Positions 1 to 7,744 of a DNA stretch of 33,458 nucleotides are shown one piece after another. The translations under genes were made by a program, and so were the position numbers. Numbering within the stretch: position 1 is the stretch's first letter; every line of letters starts with the position of its first letter. The notes under the pieces were generated by a model, which saw only the letters and a program-made list of their open reading frames with translations, was not told the DNA's origin and searched no databases. The DNA comes from JBCCFX01 sp039029515 (GTDB lineage: Bacteria > Planctomycetota > Phycisphaerae > Phycisphaerales > SM1A02): assembly GCA_039029515.1 (NCBI GenBank), contig JBCCFX010000010.1:1-33458 (forward strand), written 5' to 3'.

Positions 1-98
1 GCGAACCATTCGGGACCGTTCTCCAGTATCGCCGGCACCCAGTACAGCGTCTCCACATTGTTGTTGAGCGTTGGGCGACCGAAGACACCGACCTCAGC
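1..98 (-). pseudogene. nuoF: Internal fragment of NADH-quinone oxidoreductase subunit F (NuoF-like), joined to pstA
   Basis: Read on the minus strand from about position 98 to 1, this stretch encodes FGRPTLNNNVETLYW followed by a segment ending in GPEWF. This matches the conserved NuoF/HoxF block (G-x-PT-x-NNVET, then about 8 residues, then a G-x-EWF end), which lies between the FMN/NADH domain and the SLBB domain in respiratory complex I. No start codon belongs to it: upstream in the same frame the sequence loses NuoF character near the Ala-Glu at 93-98. Immediately beyond that, in a different frame, lies the N-terminus of PstA. It is therefore an internal piece that continues off the left edge. 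A chimeric assembly join at a contig end is the simplest explanation; a real deletion fusing two loci is possible. The family call rests on recall of the motif. Confidence 0.6.
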
Positions 99-199
99 AC
101 TGACAACGATGCCGCACCAATGCAGATCACCACAAAGATGCGGTCACGGCGCAGGCGCTGCTTTCGTCGTTTCGCGATGGCGTCGTCTTGGCTCATCAT
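95..199 (-). pseudogene. pstA: Phosphate ABC transporter permease PstA, N-terminal fragment
   Basis: The start ATG at 199-197 overlaps the pstC stop codon (ATGA), the usual sign of translational coupling. The first 30 or so codons give a basic leader (AKRRKQRLRRDR) followed by the beginning of a hydrophobic helix (IFVVICIGAASLSVL). That is what a PstA N-terminus looks like, and pstA is expected directly after pstC. The frame then degenerates at about position 92-95, where NuoF-like coding takes over in another frame. Only the N-terminal 35 codons are present. The identity is inferred mainly from gene order, because the diagnostic permease core is missing. Confidence 0.6.
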
Positions 200-1647
200 C
201 AGTCGTACACCTGGCGATAGCGAACGCGGACGCGATGTCCGATCAGCGTGAGGATCAACGTCATGACAAACAGTGTGGCCGCGACGGCGTAACTGGACAG
301 GTATTCGGGGCCGAAATTGCTCGCGTCGCCAAGGAAGATCTGCACCATGTAGCCGGTCATGGGTTGGATTTCTTTCCGCACGTCGATGGGCGTGGCGAGT
401 GAAGCCGCGATCGATGCGCGGTCACCAATGACGGCTGTAATCTCATTCACCTCGACGGGCGCGTTGCTCTCGTGTGCAATGACACGAACACGGTACGTGC
501 CTTCATCGAGGCCTTCGGTCGGGATGAACGAGGACGTGGCATCGCAACACGACCATCGCTCGCCGATCACGTCCGACACGTTGTCGTCAACACGCAGGAG
601 TTCAATGCGCACGATGTGGTTCGGATCCGCGCAGGCATAGGACATGGAAATCTGCCCGAGTCCCTGGCCATCAGCCACGGCGATGTCCGCCGTTTCCATC
701 GCCGCATCGGTCGTTACGATGGGTATATCACGTGACTCAGCGTCGGCGATCACCATCACGTCCGGCTGGACGATCGGTGGATCCGCGATGTTGTTCAGCG
801 GCATCGGCGATGCACCGGCGGCGAGCGCGACGATCATGGTCTCACCGACGGCACGGGCGACCGCGAGCAGGAATGCCGCGATGATGCCGCTCAATGCCGC
901 GGGCAGCACGACCTTCGTCGACGTTTCGAACCGAGTGGCACCGAGGCCGTACGCACCTTCGCGAAGACTCTTCGGCACGGCGCGAATCGCGTCTTCGGAG
1001 AGCGATGTCACGATGGGCAGACAGAGAATGCCGACGGCGATACCGGCGCTGAGCGCGTTGTACGTCCCGACGCCGAACGGATTGTTGATGCTCTCCATGA
1101 ACTCGAATCGAATGGCCGGCGTGATGAAGGTCAACGCAAAGAAGCCGAAGACCACGGTGGGCACGCCGGCGATGACTTCGAGCACGGGTTTGAGGATGCG
1201 ACGGAGTCGGTCGGGTGCATACTCACTGAGCCAGATCGCGGTGATGAGGCCGAGAGGCAGCGCCACGATCATCGCGATGAGCGTGACGAGCAATGTGCCG
1301 TTGATGAGTGGCCAGATGCCGAAGTTCTTCTCGGTGCCGAGCAACGGATTCCATTGCAGATCGGTGAAGAACTCGCCCACGGTGGCGACCGGTGCGTGCG
1401 TCTCAATGCCTTCAGCGCGCAACTGCTCGATGGTCTCGCCGGGCAGGGCGGAGAACTCGGATCGGACGTCTTCGTACTGGAAGAACCGAACGGTTTCCGT
1501 GGCCAGCACACCGATGATCGATGCGGTGGTCAACAGCGAGAAGACGCCGCAGAGGATGAGGCTCGTGATGATCGAGCGCTCGCGAAACCGGCGCGCGGCC
1601 ACGTTGCGGGCTTGTCCGGCAGCGACCTCGTGCGCAGGCGTGTTCAT
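199..1647 (-). CDS. pstC: Phosphate ABC transporter permease PstC with large extracytoplasmic insert
   Basis: PstC is one of the two inner-membrane permeases of the high-affinity phosphate importer PstSCAB. The 482-residue product has a first membrane helix at about 27-50, an extracytoplasmic loop with the WNPLLG motif (99-104), and the permease core at 115-280. The cytoplasmic EAA loop that contacts the ATPase lies near 228-254 (LREGAYGLGATRFETSTKVV). The last helix follows TGYMVQIFLGD at 431-441. Typical PstC proteins have 300-320 residues; the excess is mostly a soluble segment of about 140 residues (287-427) between the last two helices. The start at 1647 was preferred over an in-frame ATG at 1704, because the latter lies in the loop of the pstS terminator hairpin. 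Neither has a strong ribosome site. pstA follows with a 4-bp overlap; pstS lies upstream. Confidence 0.93.
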   Translation of the reverse strand: MNTPAHEVAAGQARNVAARRFRERSIITSLILCGVFSLLTTASIIGVLATETVRFFQYEDVRSEFSALPGETIEQLRAEGIETHAPVATVGEFFTDLQWNPLLGTEKNFGIWPLINGTLLVTLIAMIVALPLGLITAIWLSEYAPDRLRRILKPVLEVIAGVPTVVFGFFALTFITPAIRFEFMESINNPFGVGTYNALSAGIAVGILCLPIVTSLSEDAIRAVPKSLREGAYGLGATRFETSTKVVLPAALSGIIAAFLLAVARAVGETMIVALAAGASPMPLNNIADPPIVQPDVMVIADAESRDIPIVTTDAAMETADIAVADGQGLGQISMSYACADPNHIVRIELLRVDDNVSDVIGERWSCCDATSSFIPTEGLDEGTYRVRVIAHESNAPVEVNEITAVIGDRASIAASLATPIDVRKEIQPMTGYMVQIFLGDASNFGPEYLSSYAVAATLFVMTLILTLIGHRVRVRYRQVYD

Positions 1648-1685
1648 CGGCCGTTGCGTATCCGAAGGGCAGGGGGAGGAAAAGA

Positions 1686-1715
1686 CACGGCACCGATATT
1701 CCACGGTGCCGTGTT
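1686..1715 (-). terminator. Hairpin terminator/attenuator between pstS and pstC
   Basis: A perfect 11-bp stem (1686-1696 paired with 1705-1715) with an 8-nt loop is followed, on the minus strand, by CTTTTCC. It lies 24 bp after the pstS stop and 38 bp before the pstC start. An intercistronic hairpin here would leave abundant pstS mRNA and limited read-through into the permease genes, as is common for binding-protein-first ABC operons. The U-tract is short, so partial termination or 3'-end protection is more likely than full stop. Confidence 0.75.
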
Positions 1716-1739
1716 GGTGCTTGAGATTCGGATTCTACG

Positions 1740-2750
1740 TTACTTGTAGATGTCCGTGAGCGCGCCGTGCTTCTTCTCGTGATTCTCATCGAGGAAATGC
1801 GTGCCGGCGTGGCGTCGCTCGAACTTCCGCTGGGCGTTGCGATAGATCGCTCGCGGGAGCTTCACATAGCCGACTTCCTCAGCGAGGTCCGGACCCTCTT
1901 CGAAGTAGAACTCCACGAAGGCTTTGACCTCGGGACGATCCGCGGCCTTGGCGTTGACGTAGATGAACAGCGGGCGACTGAACGGAGCGTAGGCACCGCT
2001 CTCGATCGTTTCCGGGTTTGGTGTGACGGCGGCGTTCGTCTCGGGGTTGACGATCGGGACAACCTTCAGTTTGTCCTTGTTCTCGAAGTAGTAGGCACAG
2101 CCGAAGAAGCCGATGGCACCGGTGTCGCCGACCACGCCGCGGACGAGCACGTTGTCATCCTCGGAGACGGACATATCGCTGCGGATCGAGTTGCTCTTGC
2201 CGGCGACGACTTCCTTGAAGTAGTCGAACGTGCCGGAGTCCGTGCCCGGGGAGTAGATCTTGACCGCGACCTCGGGCCAATCCTCTCGAACGTCCTTCCA
2301 GGTCGACACCGTGCTGCCATCGAGGAAGATCTTCTTGAGTTCATCCACGGTGAGCTGGTCAACCCAGTAGTTCTCAGGGTTGACGACGATGGACAGGCCG
2401 TCATACGCCACAGGAATCTCGATGAACTCAACGGCGTTCTCGACGGCCTTCTTGTACTCCTTGGCCTTAATCGGGCGGGAGGCGTTGGAGACGTCGGTGT
2501 CGCCGATGATGAAGCGCTTCATGCCGCCACCGGTGCCGGAGATGCCGACGGTGACGCGGACGCGCGGCGCGAGCTTCGAGAATTCCTCGGCGACGGCTTC
2601 GGTGATCGGGTAGACGGTCGATGAGCCATCGACCTTGACGGAGCCCTTGAGCGAACTGAGCTGGTCCTGTGCGGCGACGGGGGCAGTCAGGGTCAGGGCG
2701 CTGGCGAGCGAGGCGATCGCCAGCATCGACAACGACGTCTTCGTGGTCAT
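1740..2750 (-). CDS. pstS: Periplasmic phosphate-binding protein PstS
   Basis: This is the solute-binding component of the high-affinity phosphate transporter. The 336-residue protein begins with a Sec signal peptide (hydrophobic 7-26, likely cleavage after VAA or AAQ near 27-28). The family's phosphate-contact segments are visible: DGSSTVYPI at 41-49, SGTGGGMKRF at 71-80 with SNASRPI at 88-94, and SPGTDSGTFDYF at 167-178. The length is normal. ATG at 2750 is preceded by AGAGGA at a good distance. It is read separately from the porin upstream, which has its own strong terminator, and a candidate Pho box lies 56-105 bp before the start. The C-terminal 30 residues are unusually His/Lys/Glu-rich. 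Confidence 0.96.
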   Translation of the reverse strand: MTTKTSLSMLAIASLASALTLTAPVAAQDQLSSLKGSVKVDGSSTVYPITEAVAEEFSKLAPRVRVTVGISGTGGGMKRFIIGDTDVSNASRPIKAKEYKKAVENAVEFIEIPVAYDGLSIVVNPENYWVDQLTVDELKKIFLDGSTVSTWKDVREDWPEVAVKIYSPGTDSGTFDYFKEVVAGKSNSIRSDMSVSEDDNVLVRGVVGDTGAIGFFGCAYYFENKDKLKVVPIVNPETNAAVTPNPETIESGAYAPFSRPLFIYVNAKAADRPEVKAFVEFYFEEGPDLAEEVGYVKLPRAIYRNAQRKFERRHAGTHFLDENHEKKHGALTDIYK

Positions 2751-2805
2751 GGAAGTGTTCCTCTGTGTAGATCTGGAGTGGCGGAATCGCTCACCGGCCG
2801 AAGTC

Positions 2806-2855
2806 TCGTTGGGTCGTGTTAGGAAAAGGTCAAGAACCTGCGCTGGTCGCGTCAG
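2806..2855 (-). promoter_or_regulatory. Candidate Pho box upstream of pstS
   Basis: On the plus strand, hexamers TCGTTG, TGTTAG, GGTCAA, TGCGCT and CGTCAG begin at 2806, 2817, 2828, 2839 and 2850, exactly 11 bp apart. They resemble the clearer 11-bp array ahead of the porin gene at a similar distance from the start codon. PhoB/PhoP proteins bind direct repeats with one helical turn between them. The match here is imperfect and was judged by eye. Confidence 0.4.
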
Positions 2856-2890
2856 GAATCAAGCGTCGATCACGGAGGCCCAAAAGAACA

Positions 2891-2919
2891 ACCGACCGGC
2901 CGAAAATCGGCCGGTCGGT
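2891..2919 (-). terminator. Rho-independent terminator after the porin gene
   Basis: A 13-bp perfect GC-rich stem (2891-2903 with 2907-2919) closes a three-base loop. On the minus strand it is followed by TTGTTCTTTTG. It sits 61 bp after the porin stop codon and before the pstS regulatory region, so it separates the two transcription units. Confidence 0.88.
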
Positions 2920-2979
2920 GATGTGTTCTCTGGACGTGATCCGAGGCGAGATCTCAGATCGACGCTGATCGCAAATCGA

Positions 2980-4338
2980 TCAGAAGAGCAGCTGGAGCTG
3001 GCCACGAATGACGAGCTCGCCATCTTCGTCGGCTGCGGTCGGGACGTAATCAAGCGATCCCGTGGTGAAGCCGCCGGAAGTCAGCTCGTCGAACGCGTAA
3101 CCGATGTCGACGGTCGACTTGAGGTTGTGACCGTAGTAATACGAGTTGATACCCACGGTCAAGAGGCTCAGGTCTTCAACGCCAGCCATGTCCGCATCGC
3201 CCCATTCGTAGCGAGCGAAGAGTTCGTTGCTGTCGTTGATGAACATACCACCCTGAACGACGAAGCCGTACTGGTCAACGTCAGCCATGGCATCGGACTC
3301 AAGGCTGTTGCCGACGAACGCAGCGAATGCATTCCAGCCGTCGCCTTCGATCGAGCCATCGACGGTGTAGGTGAAGCGTTCGACTTCCATGGCCGGGATG
3401 TTGCCGACGCCGGAGGCGGATTCTTCGTAGTGACCAGCGACGCCGATGAGCACGGCGGTGCCATCAGTGCTGCCGGGCATGGAGGTGAAGTCGCTGAACT
3501 GCGCCCAGTCACCTGAGAGCAGGAAATCGAGGCGGCCGGTGATCGCATACTCAGCGGCGGCAGCAGCACCGGAGGCGAGGGCCGCACTGTTGCGCGAACC
3601 GAAGCCATCGGAGAAGGCCACACTAAAGCGCGTGTTATCGTTGTGCCAGCCCCACTCGACGCCCTGTGAGTAGTCCTGCGTGAAGAAGTCGTTCACGAGC
3701 GAACGATCTGCTGCGAGCTGTTTTGCCGCAGACACGTTTTCTTCGCGAAGGAAGTCAAGCTTGAACTGACCGAACTTGACGTACGAGTTGCCGTTGCCCA
3801 GCACTTTCTTGATGTAGGCGTTTTCAAGGCCGAACGTGCCCGCACCGTTGGACAACGGGCCGAAATCACCTGAGACCTTGTACTTCCAGCTCGAGTCATG
3901 TACATGACCCGAGAAGATGAGCTTCGTGCGCGTGTTGTCGAAACCGCGAACGGTCGAGTCCACGCCGGCAGGCGCATCGTCACGGTAGTTGACGGTGTAG
4001 CGGACCTGCACCTGGCCGTTGACCTTGAGCTTGAAGTTGCCGTCTTCGCTCTCGATGACGGCCCCGTCCTTGTAGTAGCCGGTGTGGCCACCCTGGAAGG
4101 ATGCGCGCGTGTCGGCGTCAGCGAGGACGTCGGACACCAGCGATCGGATTTCATCGGCGCGACGCTCGGTCAGCCACTGCTCACCATCGGCACGCTTCAT
4201 GTCCGCGAGCTCAGTTTCGAGTTCCGCCACGCGGTCGCGCAGTTCGTTCACACTCGAGTCCGTCGCTGCAAACAGCGGTGACGTTGACACTGCCATGGCT
4301 CCAGCCATGGTCAGGACAGTCATACAACGATTCGTCAT
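2980..4338 (-). CDS. Phosphate-selective porin, OprO/OprP family
   Basis: This 452-residue outer-membrane beta-barrel probably takes phosphate or polyphosphate across the outer membrane for the PstSCAB importer. A signal peptide (1-24, ending SPLFA) is followed by a short coiled coil (about 28-48, NELRDRVAELETELADMKR). Next comes the segment leading into the first barrel strand, with GYYKDG and the strand NFKLKVNGQVQVRY, typical of planctomycete members of this family. The remainder alternates amphipathic strands with Gly/Asp turns and ends in QLQLLF, the usual aromatic C-terminus of outer-membrane barrels. The start at 4338 was chosen over 4398 because it is preceded by GGAGAA and begins the signal peptide. 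The phosphate link is supported by its place between phoR and pstS and by the Pho box upstream; substrate specificity is inferred. Confidence 0.9.
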   Translation of the reverse strand: MTNRCMTVLTMAGAMAVSTSPLFAATDSSVNELRDRVAELETELADMKRADGEQWLTERRADEIRSLVSDVLADADTRASFQGGHTGYYKDGAVIESEDGNFKLKVNGQVQVRYTVNYRDDAPAGVDSTVRGFDNTRTKLIFSGHVHDSSWKYKVSGDFGPLSNGAGTFGLENAYIKKVLGNGNSYVKFGQFKLDFLREENVSAAKQLAADRSLVNDFFTQDYSQGVEWGWHNDNTRFSVAFSDGFGSRNSAALASGAAAAAEYAITGRLDFLLSGDWAQFSDFTSMPGSTDGTAVLIGVAGHYEESASGVGNIPAMEVERFTYTVDGSIEGDGWNAFAAFVGNSLESDAMADVDQYGFVVQGGMFINDSNELFARYEWGDADMAGVEDLSLLTVGINSYYYGHNLKSTVDIGYAFDELTSGGFTTGSLDYVPTAADEDGELVIRGQLQLLF

Positions 4339-4388
4339 GATTGGGTTCTCCGTGTAGTTCTCTTTCCCGCTCGAGAACGCGCGGAGGA

Positions 4389-4427
4389 TCGTGACCAAAT
4401 GTTATCGTTGTGTCAAGGAAGTGTTCA
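4389..4427 (-). promoter_or_regulatory. Candidate Pho box upstream of the porin gene
   Basis: Four hexamers are spaced by exactly 11 bp. Read on the minus strand they are TGAACA (4427-4422), TTGACA (4416-4411), ATAACA (4405-4400) and TCACGA (4394-4389). This is the layout of PhoP/PhoB operators: direct repeats related to TTNACA separated by five bases. It lies 51-89 bp before the porin start and downstream of the phoR stop, so it could let the porin be transcribed separately under phosphate limitation. TTGACA could also act as a -35 element, but no good -10 was seen. Confidence 0.6.
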
Positions 4428-4463
4428 AATTTCGTTGTCTCGCCTCGATCGCGAGAATTCGGC

Positions 4464-5897
4464 TCAAGTTCCCGTTGCCGATTCCACAGGAAGCAGAATC
4501 CGGAACTCCGTGCCTTCCCCGACCGTGCTCCGAACGTCCGGCCGACCACCGTGAATCAACGCAATGTGCTTCACCAGAGCCAGACCGAGCCCGGTCCCGC
4601 CCAGCATGCGGCTTCGAGCCTTGTCCACCCGGTAGAACCGCTCGAAAAGGCGGTCCAGATGCTCCGCCGGGATCCCCGAGCCCTCGTCCGAGACGCGGAT
4701 CTCAATCGATGTCTCATTGCGGTCAAGGGACACCCGCACGGTGGTCCGGGCGGGGCTGTAATTAATGGCATTCGAAATGAGATTCGCCACTGCCTGTTCC
4801 AGCAGTTGGGCATGGACCAGTGCCTTCACCGGTGACCGGACCTCGAAATCAATGGTGATTTCCTTCGCCAGAGCTGCATTCTCGAACTGGCCGATCGCAG
4901 CGGTGATGACGGTCGCCAGCGGCACCTCGGTCCGCTCGATCATGTCACCACCCGGGCGTTGTTCCATCTTGGACAGAGCCATGATGTCTTCAACGATCGC
5001 CGCAAGACGGCCACAGTTCCGTCTGATGATGCCGAGAAAGCGATCCGCGCGCTCCCGATCATCGAAACCGACGTCCTGCAGCGTTTCGACGTAGCCACGG
5101 ATATTGGTGATCGGCGTGCGCAGCTCGTGCGAGACGTTGGACGCGAAGTCGGTTCGGACGGCCTCGAGGCGTCGAAGCTGCGTGACGTCCGTCATGATGA
5201 TCAGGAGGCCGCCAAAGTCACCTGTGGCGTCTTCCAACCGTTCGACTGCGGCTTGCACGGTGAGGCCCGAAGCTCCATCGAGGGCGAACTCAGCTGTCTG
5301 CTTGATCCGGTTCGCCTGACCATCGTGAATGAACTGCAGCAGTTCGGGTACGCGAATCACATCATGTGCCGGTCGCCCGTGTGGTGTCGTACCAAGGTTC
5401 AGCATCTCGATCGCGGCATGGTTCGCATCGAGGATGCGTTCATCGCGGTCCAGGGCGAGCACGCCGGCACTCATGGATTCGAGGATGGCCTTCTGCTGCA
5501 TCTGGTCGGCACGAAGTTGCTCGAGTCGCTCGTCGAGCACTGCGGCCATGGTGTTCATGGCATCTGAGACCGGATCGGCGCCGTCCGTGAGGTTCGGCGG
5601 GAGTCGGTAGGCCAGATCGCCGGATGTGAACGCCTCAACTGCCCGGGTCATCGCGGCCTGTCGCGCCCGTCGTCTTCTCTCGTTGCGCATGAAGACGATG
5701 AGCGTCGTGAGGACCAGCGCCGTGCCTGCGATCAGGACGGTGGCGGTGATGGTGCGTTGCAGCTGTAACCCATCGGCGTCAGGAAGTGCTTCGGTTGTCG
5801 CGCTGATCATCGCGCGCAGGACAATCATCAGGACCGCAATCCCGGCGACCTGAATCACCAGCATGCCAATGTGAATTCGTCGAAGTCGTAAGGTCAT
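4464..5897 (-). CDS. phoR: Phosphate-regulon sensor histidine kinase PhoR
   Basis: This is a membrane histidine kinase partnered with PhoB. In 477-residue numbering it has two membrane helices (about 8-30 and 50-70), a short periplasmic loop, a HAMP linker (about 72-125) and a PAS domain (about 135-235). The HisKA domain has the phosphoacceptor His257 in SHELRTPITNIRG, and the ATPase domain carries N box LISNAINYSP, G1 DEGSGIP and G2 GGTGLGLALVKHI. The small periplasmic part fits PhoR proteins, which sense through the Pst system rather than by binding ligand. The start is uncertain: ATG 5897 puts it 22 bp after the phoB stop, GTG 5906 is possible, and TTG 5957 would overlap phoB by 38 bp. None has a clear ribosome site. 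Confidence 0.93.
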   Translation of the reverse strand: MTLRLRRIHIGMLVIQVAGIAVLMIVLRAMISATTEALPDADGLQLQRTITATVLIAGTALVLTTLIVFMRNERRRRARQAAMTRAVEAFTSGDLAYRLPPNLTDGADPVSDAMNTMAAVLDERLEQLRADQMQQKAILESMSAGVLALDRDERILDANHAAIEMLNLGTTPHGRPAHDVIRVPELLQFIHDGQANRIKQTAEFALDGASGLTVQAAVERLEDATGDFGGLLIIMTDVTQLRRLEAVRTDFASNVSHELRTPITNIRGYVETLQDVGFDDRERADRFLGIIRRNCGRLAAIVEDIMALSKMEQRPGGDMIERTEVPLATVITAAIGQFENAALAKEITIDFEVRSPVKALVHAQLLEQAVANLISNAINYSPARTTVRVSLDRNETSIEIRVSDEGSGIPAEHLDRLFERFYRVDKARSRMLGGTGLGLALVKHIALIHGGRPDVRSTVGEGTEFRILLPVESATGT

Positions 5898-5919
5898 GCG
5901 ACGCACCAGGCGGACGGAG

Positions 5920-6648
5920 TCACCCGGCGGGTTCTCCCGTCGCGGCTGACTCGTCAAGACGATACCCGACGCCGCGGACGGTTCGCAGCATCACGCCGAG
6001 ATCACCAAGTTTCCGGCGAATCGCGGTCACATGAACATCCACTGTGCGTGATGTCAGCACCGCGTTTTCGCCGTGGACCGCGGACGTGATCTGGTCACGG
6101 GTGCGGACGAAGCCCGGACGCGACGCCAGGAACTGCAGGATGCCGAACTCGGTGCGCGTCAATTCGACCGGTTCGCCCGCGACATCCACCGCATGACGAT
6201 CGAGGTCGATGACCAATGAGCCGCCCGCGAGTTCCTGATAATTGCGATCGCCATCGTCCTTGACCTCGGCATCGAGGTTTCGGCGTAGCACGTTTCGAAT
6301 TCGCGCGACGAGAACCTTCGGGCTGAATGGCTTGGTGACGTAGTCATCGGCGCCAAGTTCGAGCCCCGCGACGATGTCTGATTCCTCACCTTTGGCCGAC
6401 ACGATCAGAATTGGAATCGACCGCGTGCTCTTCTCCCATTTCAGATGCCGGCAGACTTCCAGGCCATCGAGATCAGGCAGCATGATGTCGAGAATCACGA
6501 GGCCCGGGCGATCCTGCCGGACGCGATCGAGCGCATCGCGGCCTGACTCGATCACCGTCGTGGAGAAGCCCTCGTTCTCAAGGTGAAAACGAATGAGTTC
6601 ACCGATATCCGCCTCGTCTTCAACGATGAGAATATGCTCGGATTTCAC
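5920..6648 (-). CDS. phoB: Phosphate-regulon response regulator PhoB (OmpR family)
   Basis: The 242-residue protein has a receiver domain (5-120) with the acidic pocket at Glu10-Asp11, phosphoacceptor Asp54 in VILDIMLPDLDGLEV, and the conserved Lys in the KPFSPK segment. A winged-helix DNA-binding domain follows (about 145-232), with TRTEFGILQFL and the end-of-wing motif RTVRGVGYRL. It is the first gene of the block and is expected to be phosphorylated by the adjacent PhoR. The start is GTG at 6648, preceded by CTGGAG at good spacing. Naming it PhoB rather than another OmpR-type regulator rests on the adjoining PhoR-type kinase, porin and pst genes. Confidence 0.94.
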   Translation of the reverse strand: MKSEHILIVEDEADIGELIRFHLENEGFSTTVIESGRDALDRVRQDRPGLVILDIMLPDLDGLEVCRHLKWEKSTRSIPILIVSAKGEESDIVAGLELGADDYVTKPFSPKVLVARIRNVLRRNLDAEVKDDGDRNYQELAGGSLVIDLDRHAVDVAGEPVELTRTEFGILQFLASRPGFVRTRDQITSAVHGENAVLTSRTVDVHVTAIRRKLGDLGVMLRTVRGVGYRLDESAATGEPAG

Positions 6649-6802
6649 GGTCCGACTCCAGCCTCAGCCGTAAGGAACAACACGATGCGCCGCCAATACG
6701 GGGAGTGTACGAATGGACTGTGAACGGGGCGTAAAGAAACGCAGGGAATGCGTGCCGAGTCGTCCAATTCGCCGACGAGACGAAATCCCGGCGTGCGCGA
6801 GC
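6649..6802. other. Intergenic region upstream of phoB
   Basis: These 154 bp hold the phoB promoter region and the 3' end zone of the isomerase gene on the same strand. Only two weak TGTGAA/CGTAAA hexamers, 11 bp apart at 6719 and 6730, recall the Pho box. No terminator hairpin with a T-run was found. Confidence 0.4.
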
Positions 6803-7720
6803 CTACGGCGTCGCTCGCGGGTCGACGGCGACATAGGCATCGATGACCGCACGTTCACCCGATTTTCCGCCGGTGCTGTTGCTGTGCTCCATCCCCACGA
6901 TGCCATCGAATCCACGTGCAGCGAGATGACGGAAAATGGTTCGGTAGTTGATCTCACCGGTCGTGGGTTCGCATCGACCCGGATGGTCGCCGACCTGCAG
7001 GTATGCGATTTCCGACCAGGCGCGATCGAGGTTCGGAATCAGGTTCCCTTCCGTGATCTGCTGGTGATACAGGTCATCCAGAATCTTGCATGACGGGCTG
7101 TTCACCGCGCGGCAGATGAGAAACGCCTGCGGCATCTCCGAGAGGAACAGCCCGGGATGGTCACGTCGATGGTTCAGTGGTTCGAGCACCATGGTGAGAC
7201 CCGCGGGTTCGCAGATCTCCGCACAGCGCCTGAGGTTGTCGATGACGTTGGCCGTCTGGTAGTCCCACGCGAGCCTCGTGTCGTACCGGCCGGGTACGAC
7301 GGTGCACCACCGTGCTTTGACGCGCTTGGCCGTCTCCACCGATGCGCGCATGTCGTTAAGAAGGCGTTTGGTTACCTCGGAGTTGTCAGACGCAAACGAC
7401 ACGCCGCCAAAGTCCGCGTGCGCGACAAAGACGCCCATGGTCATGTTGAGTCGCGTCATCGCGTCCGCGATGCGTTGCTGTTCTTCCGGGCTACGCCTGC
7501 GCATGCCGTTGTCTTCGAGCGCGGTGAACCCTTCATCCGCCATGAATTCCAACTGATCGACGACGTCTTCGCCCGCATGATGTTGAAACATCCCGAAGTG
7601 CGGTGCGTAGCGCAACGCGAATCGATCACCGGATGGACGCGCTGCCGGCACGGCCGCGTCCAGCATCGGTGCGCTGAGACCGCCGGCAACTGATGACGCA
7701 AGAAACGTTCGACGATCCAT
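6803..7720 (-). CDS. Hydroxypyruvate isomerase-like TIM-barrel protein with Tat leader
   Basis: This 305-residue protein belongs to the xylose isomerase-like TIM-barrel superfamily and most resembles the hydroxypyruvate isomerase (Hyi) branch. It has RYAPHFGMF near the start, a catalytic Glu in LEPLNH, ILDDLYHQQ, the segment leading to HPGRCEPTTGEINY, and a last Glu in GMEHS. These would bind a divalent metal and isomerise an aldose/ketose-type sugar derivative. A twin-arginine leader (DRRTFLASSVAGG) implies export in folded form, common for such planctomycete proteins. ATG 7720 is preceded by AAAGGA; the in-frame ATG at 7744 lacks this. It is the last gene of a five-gene operon, 24 bp after an oxidoreductase. 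The true substrate is unknown. Confidence 0.87.
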   Translation of the reverse strand: MDRRTFLASSVAGGLSAPMLDAAVPAARPSGDRFALRYAPHFGMFQHHAGEDVVDQLEFMADEGFTALEDNGMRRRSPEEQQRIADAMTRLNMTMGVFVAHADFGGVSFASDNSEVTKRLLNDMRASVETAKRVKARWCTVVPGRYDTRLAWDYQTANVIDNLRRCAEICEPAGLTMVLEPLNHRRDHPGLFLSEMPQAFLICRAVNSPSCKILDDLYHQQITEGNLIPNLDRAWSEIAYLQVGDHPGRCEPTTGEINYRTIFRHLAARGFDGIVGMEHSNSTGGKSGERAVIDAYVAVDPRATP

Positions 7721-7744
7721 GGTCAGTCCTTTCGCACCCTGCAT

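Noticed and set aside
1767..2624. Long open frame of 285 codons antisense to pstS
   Set aside because: It is the mirror of a well-supported PstS gene in GC-rich DNA, and the protein resembles nothing and lacks a ribosome site.
6706..6735. Pho box upstream of phoB
   Set aside because: Only two hexamers keep the 11-bp phase; the match is too weak to list as a site.
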